NCBI GenBank assembly: GCA_030267965.1
Contig: BRYA01000662.1
Coordinates: forward strand, 1-36,753
DNA length: 36,753 bases
Origin: Triparma columacea
Taxonomy: Eukaryota > Sar > Bolidophyceae > Parmales > Triparmaceae
Direction of reading: 5' to 3'
The first letter of the stretch is position 1. Each line of letters opens with the position of its first letter. A program made the translations under genes and the position numbers. Below, in pieces: positions 9,797-19,505 of this stretch. The notes under the pieces are model-generated. The model ran no database searches and was not told the origin of the DNA. It worked only from the letters and a program-made list of their open reading frames with translations.

Positions 9797-12700
9797 CTAT
9801 TCAAGGATGGGCATGACGCTCACGTTCTTTGCGGACTTCCCTCCGCTGTCCATTCCACTGTCAGTTGTTGACCTCCCGCTTAATCTAACCCTTCCGCTGC
9901 TCTCTTCCACCTTCCTCTTCAAACCGTTTAGCTTGCCCATGGCGACATTCATGGCCGTCTGCCTCCTTTCCTTTTTAGCAATCGTAAACCCAGTCCCATG
10001 CTGAACCTCTGTCGCTTCCTTCACCACATTAGCGAAGTCGTCAGCCAAGTTCTTCTTGCTCGCCTTCCTTCCCCTGCTGCTCTGGGTGATAAAGCTGAAG
10101 CACTCGATATAAGAATCGATGTGGAGCATGTAGCACTCCGTGTACTCCGCGGCCCTGAAGGTGTACATGCTTGGCTTGAAGTCCCCGACGATGCTCCCGT
10201 CCTCACAATTATGAATCACCTTGTACAGGGGCTCTTCCGCCCCCTCATCCTTGACCTCCTCCAACACTTGGACCCTTCCCTTGACAATCAAGAAAACCTT
10301 GTCTGCAGTGCCATCCTTGGCAATGATAATCTCAGCCGGCAAGGCCAGGTATGGTTGCATAGTGTGGCATATGCTCTTTACAAATCCTGACGACGGGGTA
10401 GTGAGCGACAGTGAAAGATGTGAGCAACGCCACGTGCTGAACGGCGACGATTTCCGAGACTCACCTGGCTTGTAGGGCTTGAAAGCCGCAAAGTTCACCA
10501 TTCCTGCGAAACACACATCCTCCAGGAGCCTCCTCCTGACGGATCTCGGCTGCTTCTCCAGCAATACAACCTCGTCCAGATGGTCGTCCGACAACTGCTG
10601 GTGGATAAAGAAGCCGAAGATCATGTCGGTGAGATGGTCCGACAACTGCCGGTGCTTGACATACTTTGCAATGACCTGCGACCAGGCGTTTGCCTGCCCT
10701 GCGCTCGCGTCCATGGCGTTGACCAGGCTACTCATGATGGCTGTGATTCCCGCGTCGCACAAAACACTTCCCGTTAGCATGCTAATCACAGCGAAGGCCA
10801 TCTCGCTCTTGCTCTTGAGCGTGATGTCGCCGTAACCCACGAGAGTAATGGTGTAGACGCTCCAATACAAGCTTGTGGTGTACCTGATCCCGATGCTCAG
10901 ATCCTCCTCCTCCAGATCTGTCCCGCTCGTCCAGCTCAACTCGTCGTCGAGTCCCCGCAAAATGGCGAGGTAGTAAATGATGCAGGCGAACCAGTGGGTC
11001 GTGAGGAGGACAAAAAATACCATCCTGATGCAGTTCCAAATGCCGGCCTTGTACCTCAGCCCGCTCTCCTCTGCGAAGTCGATCATACTTTGCAACAGCC
11101 GAGGGAGCCTGACCAAGTGCACGAACCTGGGGGGTCGTGGTTGAAAATTATCAGATTAGGTTAGTTGGTTGGGTTTGATTGGGTTTGATCGGGTTAAACA
11201 TGGTAATATAATGCATCAATAGGCATCCAAGCACTCCTCGCTTCGTTCGTCGCATTCAATCTCACCTGAAGCACCGCACCAGCGCGACAGTCCTGATGAC
11301 CCTTTCTCCCGACAAGAAGACGACGGCGTCGCAGGGTAGTGATGCCAACAAATCCCACTTGAACTGCCCCTTCAAGTAGATCTCCTTGAAGTCGTGCCTC
11401 TCGCTCACCAGAAGACCTTCTTTGATCACGGCAAAGAGCCTGGTGCTAAAGAACATGTCGACCCAGAAGACGCTGTCAAACACCAGCCCTAGTCCAAACC
11501 AAATCCACTCCGTCCCCTGGTCCTTCATGCCTTCGCCGTAAAAAGCGACTCTTAGCGGAATGAAGACAAAGTTGCACGTCGTGATGAGCATTAGCAGCAT
11601 GTCCCAGCGCCTCTTGAACACTGAATCAGGCAAGAACACCAAGTCCTTCTTCTCTTCCATCTCGTCTCCCAGCATCATCATTTGGGCCATCTTCCCCCCC
11701 TTCTTTAAATTCTGCTTCATCTTTTCCATCTTCCCTGTGGTATCGATCCTATCCGCGGCCGCCTTGATCTGAGTTCTGAATATCTCATCGTGCATAGGGT
11801 CGTTGCTGAGCAACTTCATAAGCTTGGTGTGCTCGAGGATGAAGGCGCACGTGAAATCGCTAGCCACAGCGGCACAGTACCTAGGTTCGTGGTTGAAGAA
11901 CTCCCCCTCCCCCAACAAGCTCGGACTTCTCACCGTCATGAACTTGTCCTTACCATCGAGCAAGTCGACATCGCCCCTCGTTACCAAGAAGAGCTCCGTC
12001 GCGCACTCTCCTTTCTCGTAAACCTTGTCGCCCTTTAAGAAAAAGTCACTAACCAGACTGTCGAGAATCAGGTCAATCACCCCATGCTCGAACTTCTCGA
12101 ACACCGGCGCCGATGTGAGCATTTTGTCGCAGTGGTGCTTCAACACCTCGTGCCTAATCCTGTCGGGCAAGTAGCTCAAAACGTCGCTCTCCCCCGCCCC
12201 CCTCTGCTTTAACCATAGAGTATCGTAGTACTTCCCGACCTCCTCGACAACCTCAAAGCTGACGTTCCTCATCGTCATAAAGACTTTCACCTCGTCGACC
12301 TTCATCTGAAAAAGTGTCGACGTCACGTCGACTTGAGCAACAATTTCCTCAAGGTTGGCAATAACGGTGGCAAAGAGGAGCGTGCCGATGACGAGAACAA
12401 AGATGCTGAATCCCTGCTCGGCCTGAGTGGTGGCGCTCACATCCCCGTAGCCCGCTGTGGTCAAGGCAGTAGTGGCCCAGTATACACTCCTCACATACAT
12501 ATCGAAGGTGGGCATCGGCACAATCTCCTCGCCCTTTGTTATGTTGTCATGTGTAGGGTTGACCCCAATACTTGGGCACCCCCATAAATGGTTTGCCTTA
12601 ATTGAAGAGCTGCAGTCTGCCCAGTTGCTTGCCCCGGCCTCGTTCTCTAGGAAGGCAATCAGGAAGAAGAAGCAACCCAGCCAATGCGCAGAGAGGAGGA

Positions 12701-15700
12701 TGGTGAAGAGGAGCTTAGATACCTTCAACTCATTCTTGTAGCTGTTGTTTGTCAGTTTCAAGAATAGTACATCGATGCACCTAATATGCTCACTGAGCCA
12801 GACAAAGCGGAGCATCTTGAGCGCTCGGAAGGCCGAAAATGTCTGAAGGATGCTCAAGCTTCCCCCAAAGGACACCCCCAAAACGCATAGTTCGACAGGT
12901 AGCAAGCTCAGAATATCGTAGAGGCTTCTACCCTTGTACCAGCCGCCCTCAAAGTACCGCTCCCTGATCTTCTTCTTATCCTTGATGACCTTGTCCCCCT
13001 CTGTGTAGGCAAAAGACGTCATCCGAAGCTGTGATGAGCGCGAAGCGACGCGAAGCGACGCGAAGCGACAACCGAAAGATTAGCTATATAGTATGGGTGG
13101 GGCGAGGCGCGACGACGACTACCATCCCACTAAGGGTGCGAGGAGCGAAAAGACGACAAGCAGCCCACTACTTAACCCCTCCCGCCACTTGCTTCGCGCT
13201 CGCTCTGACTCACCCTCGAATCTAGGAGCCACACAAAGTCGCCAAAGTAGTCAACTATCAACACAAAGTTGAAGGAGTCGCTATTCTCGAAGGCAAGCCT
13301 GAACGGCACCATGAACAAATTGTACGAAAGCACGAAAAAGACGAACAAGTTCCAGTAGAGTTGGAAGTTGCTGTCGGGGCTGCAGACCGCATCGCCCCTG
13401 AAGTAGAGAAAAAAGCGCCTGAATGAGTTCGGCTTATCTAAGTCGCTCCCAGCGAACGACTTTGACGCTGAAATTATCTCCACCATGAGGCTGTTCCGCC
13501 TCGCAGACTTCAATTCCTTCATCTGAAGAGGCAAGCGCGATGACTCCTCTTTCACGAGATCATCAACAAACTTCCCCATCGTTTTGAATTCTTCAGGGTA
13601 CACGTTCTCCAGGCTCCGAAAGGCAACAGGATGGAGAGATGTGAGGACGCAGTTGTCGTTAGAATACGCGTGGAAGTGCCGCTTGAGGTTGAAGAGGGAA
13701 TATTCTCCAAAGCACCTCGTATTATTTGGCCCGTTTGTGCCTGTCGTTCTCAGCGACTCCAGAAGCTCGCCTTTCTCGTTCTTGAGATGGACGACGCCTT
13801 CCTTCAGGTAGTACCACTGGTGGTGAGATGGATTATCGTGGATAATCCAGTCCCCTTGCACAACAATCTGCTCCTTCAGGAGCAGCGCGATGCTCTGCAT
13901 GAGGCCACTGCTACTTTTGACAGAGGAAAAGAGCGGCGTCGACATGATGGCCTCAGAGTGGTTGTGGTTGGCAATCGCGGGGAGAAAAGCGGGTGGGATG
14001 AGCTTCCTCTCAACTTTAGCGCTGTCCTGCATGTGATTTAACATCTGAAAGTATCTGTTGCACCTCTCCACGATGTCGAAGGGCAGCTCCTTCTCGAGCA
14101 TGTACTTTTCGACGCACGTTGTCACGTGCTGAACGTTGTCTTCAGCTATTTCTATCTTGTGGGCCATAGCGGTGATGTTGGCGATCACTCCCGCAGTGAA
14201 GCACGAACCGAGGATCATCATGGCAATGCTGAACCACCGCCCGGAGACGGTCACCGGAGTGATGTCACCGAAGCCCACTGTCGTCATAGTCGTCAGGGAG
14301 TAATAGACTGACGCAATAAAGCCGGCCTTGTCCTCCTGATAGCTCTCTCCCAGGTTCTCCCCCATCATTGCCCACATGCAACTGCTCCAGTGTGTGAATA
14401 CAATGGAAGCAATAGTGAGGTTAATTGCCAAGATTGCGTCAAGGCTAACATGTACCTTGTGTCGATCGAGGTGCTCCTTTAGCCTTCCAACCAGGTAGGG
14501 AAACCTAAAGGATGCAAGCATTTTTGGAACTCTGCAAAAATTCCATGCTCCAAAAGCGAAGCCGAGGAAGTCAAAAGGGATGGCGATAAAAACGTCCATT
14601 GTCATCCTCCCCGAATGCCAATATTCGCCGAAGATCAATTCCTTGTCGACTATGTTGGTCAGCTTGCCGTTTTCGTTGATTTCGGTGTTGGCAAAGAAGC
14701 GTGCATTCAGGATAATGTTGACGAAGCAAAACGCGTCGAAGACGTAGTCGACGAAGATTCCGAAACCTAGCTCGTCGCCCCACGGCGATCCTTCGGCGCG
14801 GCTCTGCACATAAAGGCGATAAGGAATAGCCAAGCTAGACCACGTCGTGCTGATGAGGAGCGTGACGTCCCAAATCACCCTAAAAAGAGAATTGGCGAGA
14901 ATGACCCCCTTGGCTTTTTCCTCCCCATCGGTTTCGTCCATCATTTCGAGCAATTTGTTCTTCTTCCCAATGTTTTTCTGCATCTGCTCGACCTTGCCCT
15001 TCATCTTCTTTCGCTGCTCCAGCCAATCTAAGAAGGTGAGAACGACCCCAAGAAACTTTTCGCCCTCCCCGTCCTCGTCTACTGAGCTCGCACTCCTGAC
15101 GCTACTGTCGCGGTGGAAAGAGGGTCTCGAGGTTCTCCTCGTCCTCGCCTTGGACCCGGGAGAGCCACCGAAGAAAGCTGCTTTCGGTGGCGTGCCTCTC
15201 TCCACATTAAACGCAGCATCCACGGCGGACTGGTTTGCCGCCCACTTTGTAAGCTCTTCTATAAAGTGTTTCGGTACGACGTCCTCGTCGCTAGCCACCT
15301 TCTGCCCATCGGTCTTCTGGACCTTCCCAACTGCTTTAGGCATGAGCTCGCTATTTATCAGGGACACCGTGAAGTCGATCGATCTTGCCTCTGCATCAAA
15401 CATCGGCGAAAGCATAAGCTCCTCGAAGTCCTTACGCTGGAGAGAAAGTAACTCCGTGAAGGAGGCCGTGATATAGCCATACTCCGACGGTGTCCCAAAG
15501 AAAAATTCGAACCCTCCAAAGTGATCACCGACAAGTAGAGATTCGAGGGTGGACTTATCGTCAGAAGGAAGGAGCACATTGACCTTGCCGTTCCTTATTA
15601 TGAACACGTCTCGTATGGGGGCATTCCTAAGCACGACGGCCTCGTTGGGAGAGTATGTTCGGGGTTTGAGTAATTTAGCCACTTCCTCCACCAAAAATGG

Positions 15701-17600
15701 GAGGGATCTCAAGCCCTTGCAGAAGGGGACGCCTTCCAAAAGAGGCACGTTGAGTTTCATTACCTCCGACCTTAGCGATTTCGGGAGGTGGGCGAGGATG
15801 TCAATTTCGAGCTTCCCGTATTGCATCGCGTAGAGGTAGCTGAAGTGGTTCTTGAGCTTTTGTTGGAGGGAGTCAGGCATGGCGTGGTGGTGCATATAAT
15901 CGCTCAGGCTCTCCATGTTTTGGCGAAACTCCATGTACAAGATGTCTTGGTTTGCAATTACGGAGGACATTACTGCGATTGTGACCGCGAAGGAGAAGGA
16001 GCCTACGAGCATCATTATGGTGGTGAAGATCCTGCGCCAGGGGGAAGGAGGGGGGGGAGGAGGGGGAGGAGGGGAAGTTAGGTGCAGAGGGACTTCGAGG
16101 CCGACCGGGCGGACGCCAGGAGGTAGGATGATTGCATCGCCACCACTCACTTTTCGGCCGTGTTTTTTGACACGGTCACGTCGCCGTATCCTATCGTGTA
16201 AAGAGCCTGGGCCACCACGTAGACTGCGCTATTAATCTGGTGGATAAAATTAGACTCAATATCTGACGGAAGTACCCCCGCTTCCATCCAGCTTTCTGTA
16301 TCAGAGCAGTTGGTCGCCCCGGAGCTGATTTGGCTCTCGGTGCATCCAAAGTTGCAGTAAGCATTCTCATGGTTTGGGCACCCAATGGTGATAAGGACGC
16401 ATCCAAACACCACAAGGAGGATCACGATCAGTATTATAACCTTTGAGATCTCGATAAACGCCGCGGACAGCTCGTACTGATTCCTAGCGCAGTACACCTC
16501 AATGTACCTCCAGAAGGAGAGATACCTCACGAGCTTGAGCATCTGGAAGCTCAGCAGAATGATTGCTTGCGGTCGTTCGAGGCCTGCACCTAATGCGACG
16601 AAGTAGAAGGGGAAAAATCCTAGGATGTCCCAAAGGAACCAGGTGTTAAGGTAGCGCATGAAGATCTCCTTGGGTCTGCTGATTATGATGCCCTTTTCTT
16701 CCCAGGCAAAGGCAAAACACCTGCGAAGATGGGAGTGTGGAAAGGGTGAGGTGGGACCAGTTATGTTGCCTATAATGAACAAGCGTACCGCCTCGCACGC
16801 TCGCTCACCTTAACACCAGGTCAAAAAAGAAGACACACTGGATGAAGAGGGCAGTAGCCGTGATCGCTTCACTCTCCACGCTACCCCGGCTGCCGAAAAC
16901 TATTCGACTGGGGATCAAAAAGGCATTTGTTGTGTAAAGAACGAAGTTGAAGACCTCCCAGTAGAAGCGAAATCTTGACGAGGGCATTCTCCATTCCCCA
17001 ATCTTTGCAACCTTGCGTTCGACCTTGCCCGTTTCTACCAGCTTTGCTATTGCTGATGGATCTACATTTTTTACTGTCAGTGACTTGCGCTTCTCGAACG
17101 TCGACCTCTTATTTTCCCTTTTTGATGTGTTTACAGTGTTGGTCTCCCCCTGGACCCTTATTTTCGTGAAGGCACTAACGGCCCTTCCCTTACTTGGCCC
17201 CGTGGAGCGGCTCTTCGGTGTAAGGGCTTGAGCTATCATCTTTTTCTGGGAAGTTTGTGAGCGGCAGGGGGAGAGAAGAGTTCAGGAAGAATGAGCAACG
17301 GGAACCAGGCCTACAGCTGTTAATTTATCAACACCTTCTAAGGTTCGAGACTCGCTCGGCCGCGGTCGCCATCTTGTCATTTACCTGGACTGTATTTCTC
17401 ACGGCGCGGCTCCCTCGCATAAGGGTTGTGCTCCTTTCTCGCATTGCAGGCCCCTCCCGTCTTGGGAAATCATTGTCCTTCTTGGAAGCCCCCCCCAATG
17501 ACGCCCCTCCCCCTATCCCTGTAGCTGTAGCACCAGGATCAATCTCTCGTATGGCTTCGGCCCTGGCCGCCTTCGAGGCCTGGACGGGATCTACAGGCAT
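9797..17600 (-). CDS. Tetra-repeat cyclic-nucleotide-gated K+ channel-like protein (CNGK-like)
   Basis: Exons: 17600-17385, 17245-16809, 16720-16151, 16031-13214, 13028-11266, 11126-10465, 10386-9797; 7056 nt, 2351 residues, all GT-AG, frame closes. There are four tandem units, each with six membrane segments, a pore loop and a CNBD. Pore signatures are T393-IGYGD, T992-VGFGD, T1537-AGYGD and L2030-VGYGD; CNBDs lie at about 512-605, 1122-1219, 1657-1760 and 2168-2258. S4-like segments carry spaced Arg. The GYG/GFG filters indicate K+ selectivity. One chain with four such units is the known layout of sea-urchin sperm CNGK and can form a whole pore. Only CNBD3 keeps the GE-EFF...PR...AVA pattern near the phosphate-binding position, so it is the best nucleotide-binding candidate. 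Linkers hold PKA-type RRTS and RRNS sites. Start: ATG 17600, supported because exon 1 joins in phase exactly as in the neighbouring paralogue. The 78-nt intron 10464-10387 is in frame and stop-free, so an isoform with 26 extra residues is possible. Confidence 0.85.
13039..13068. repeat. 3 x 10-bp tandem repeat in a channel intron
   Basis: CGCGAAGCGA is repeated three times within the intron 13213-13029, just before the acceptor in transcript direction. The complement ACGCTTCGCT recurs in the nitroreductase intron 2 (about 9140-9168), and similar CTTCGC text sits near acceptors of other introns in the window. Confidence 0.75.
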
Positions 17601-17950
17601 CCCCTCAACCGATGAGAGGAGAAAACTCAGATAAAACTGCTTCCCTGATTCGGCTCCCTGGCTAGACTGAAGGATCTAGTTTTTATGGGCCCCCCTTGCG
17701 GCCACAGACGTGACTGCGCTTTAGGATAATTTACCTCGTGGGGACTAGCTCCTCTTCGGCACCCGTGCGCAACTTATTTCTGGCGTGGCGACGTCAGCTT
17801 CCCCATTTATTTGCTCACCATCACATGGGACAGCTCTTAATGTCAGGTTTGCCGTCTGCCAAAAACCATTTCCTCTCTCTGTGGACAAAGGGAAATGAAA
17901 TAGCAGAGAAAGATTAAGCCGCAGTTTTTAATTCGGCCGCTGTTCGCGTC
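17601..17950. promoter_or_regulatory. Divergent promoter region, tetra-repeat channel / acetyltransferase-protease fusion
   Basis: A 350-bp space between two divergent ATGs. It holds GACGTCA at 17790-17796, seven of eight bases of a cAMP-response-type bZIP site, the only site I can name. No TATA box stands out and I see no RNA gene. Confidence 0.35.
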
Positions 17951-19210
17951 ATGTCTGAGATCGCGAATCAGCCTTCAGATGCGCTGTCGCTTGTTGCGAT
18001 AGATGAAAATTCCCCTGCTGCTACCCTCCAAAGCGCCAAGAAGGTTTGCCTTGAGGCTTTCGGCCACTGGGGTTCCGTCCCGTGTCCCGGTGTCCCTTCC
18101 TCTGCTTCTCTCTTGGCCGTCTATGCTGCAGTTCACCGAGTTCATGGAGTCTGTGGATTTGCTGCTCTAAAAAAACACCACCAGCCGGGTCTCGGTCACC
18201 TGCCTCAGAACAACGGCATACTTCACACCGTGTGCGTGGAGAAGCACCTCCGGGGGTTAGGCATCGGTACTAGCCTTGTTCGACTTGTCGTCGAGCGGGC
18301 TAGACTCTATCATGAGCTTGACTACCTTCTCCTCGCAGCCCAAAAGGGGCCCAATCAACCTCGCCTCTTGAGCCTCTACGCTCGCTGTGGATTCCTGGAG
18401 GTGAAGGGGGAGGAGGTGTCTAGCATGGGATCGAGCCTTGCCAGGAAAATAAGCGATGATTCGGTCGCAAAGTTGGCCTCCTTCCTTTCCTCTCGGAGCA
18501 AGGATAGCGCCAACGTTGTTGCTGGACCTGGCAACGTGTGGATGAAAATGAGGCTAAGGAGCAGATGTGTTGAAGCCAAACGGGGGGTCGAGATTGCTGA
18601 CTCAGACTTTCCCCTTCCAAAACCTCCTCCCCCGTTCCCTCTTGCTCTCATTCGAACTAAAAAATTTATCATCAATTTCGAGCCACAGGTCGGGCCGAGC
18701 TGTGGTCTCACGTGCCTTTACATGATTAGAGGTGCCCTCGGACTAGTCGATGGGGCTGACGACTTACTGTCAATGGCGCAAGAAAGGGGGCTCACAAAAG
18801 ACGGGGAGATGTTCTCCACTCGCAACTTTGCTCAACTTTGCTCTGACGTTCTTCCCACATGCGAAGTCTCCTTTCACGCCACCTTTCCCAGCTCTGAAGC
18901 CTTTGCGAGCTCCGTTTCGGATTCTGTCTTCCTAGTACCTTTCGACATAGTTGGCAACTCTGTGGGATTCCGTGAGGGCAATGCTTCCCACTGGGGCATC
19001 GTGAGCTCCTTCCTGAAACCTTTAAGCGACAATAACGAGTCGTCGGCTCTCTTCCTGTACGTCCAGCACTCCCAAAACAGGGTTCCAATCCTCACCGAAT
19101 ATCGCCAGCTGTTGGAGTCCAACTCACAGCTCAAGGAGACCAACGCCAAGTTTTCTGGGGGGAACATGCTTTCTGGAACATCGATTGAGATAAAACTTCG
19201 CCGGCCGTAA
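17951..19210 (+). CDS. GNAT acetyltransferase (NAA80-like) fused to actin-maturation-type cysteine protease (ACTMAP-like)
   Basis: A single exon of 419 residues, ATG 17951, stop TAA 19208-19210. Residues about 10-150 are a GNAT fold: a beta strand HTVCVEK leads into the acetyl-CoA pyrophosphate loop R101-GLGIGT, and LLSLYARCGF supplies the late Tyr and Cys/Gly-Phe block of the family. Residues about 150-230 are a linker. Residues about 235-419 match the ACTMAP (C19orf54/UPF0692) family: VGPSCGLTCLYM with candidate nucleophile C251, a GEMFS motif, VPFDI, and SHWGIV with candidate catalytic H347. In animals ACTMAP removes the acetylated first residue(s) of actin and NAA80 then acetylates the new acidic N-terminus, so one chain holding both would do consecutive steps in the cytosol. 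The protease assignment is fairly firm. The GNAT is clear as a fold, but its NAA80 identity rests on general likeness plus this fusion. It shares a divergent promoter region with the tetra-repeat channel. Confidence 0.75.
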   Translation: MSEIANQPSDALSLVAIDENSPAATLQSAKKVCLEAFGHWGSVPCPGVPSSASLLAVYAAVHRVHGVCGFAALKKHHQPGLGHLPQNNGILHTVCVEKHLRGLGIGTSLVRLVVERARLYHELDYLLLAAQKGPNQPRLLSLYARCGFLEVKGEEVSSMGSSLARKISDDSVAKLASFLSSRSKDSANVVAGPGNVWMKMRLRSRCVEAKRGVEIADSDFPLPKPPPPFPLALIRTKKFIINFEPQVGPSCGLTCLYMIRGALGLVDGADDLLSMAQERGLTKDGEMFSTRNFAQLCSDVLPTCEVSFHATFPSSEAFASSVSDSVFLVPFDIVGNSVGFREGNASHWGIVSSFLKPLSDNNESSALFLYVQHSQNRVPILTEYRQLLESNSQLKETNAKFSGGNMLSGTSIEIKLRRP

Positions 19211-19505
19211 GTCCATGTAATATATATTTTGGTTTGTTATCTGCCGCATAATAATAATATTAATATTATTTATGTTTCAAACAAACCCTCACCACCATCC
19301 CCAAACCCCCACCACCGTCCCCAAACTCACGGCTACAGAGCACAACCGAAGGGCCTTGTTGGTTTGAGACCTGCTTGCTCTCTAAACCGTGAACAAGATC
19401 CCAAGGGAAGGGCTCGTTGGAGTCACTCTTGCCCGCCTTCGTATCCTCGCCGTACCTTCCCTCTCTGACCCATTCCTCTTTTAACCCTACCCACCCTCGT
19501 TGACC
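19211..19505. other. Intergenic, AT-rich 3' flank with 18-bp palindrome
   Basis: A 295-bp gap between the fusion gene and the eight-repeat channel. It begins AT-rich and contains a perfect 18-bp palindrome at 19253-19270 (AATAATATTAATATTATT). Then come two imperfect copies of a CCACCAYCCCCAAA unit (about 19288-19325). No gene seen. Confidence 0.6.

Noticed and set aside
17257..17634. + strand ORF of 125 codons
   Set aside because: It is antisense to exon 1 of the tetra-repeat channel, whose joining phase matches the paralogue. No domain in the + frame.
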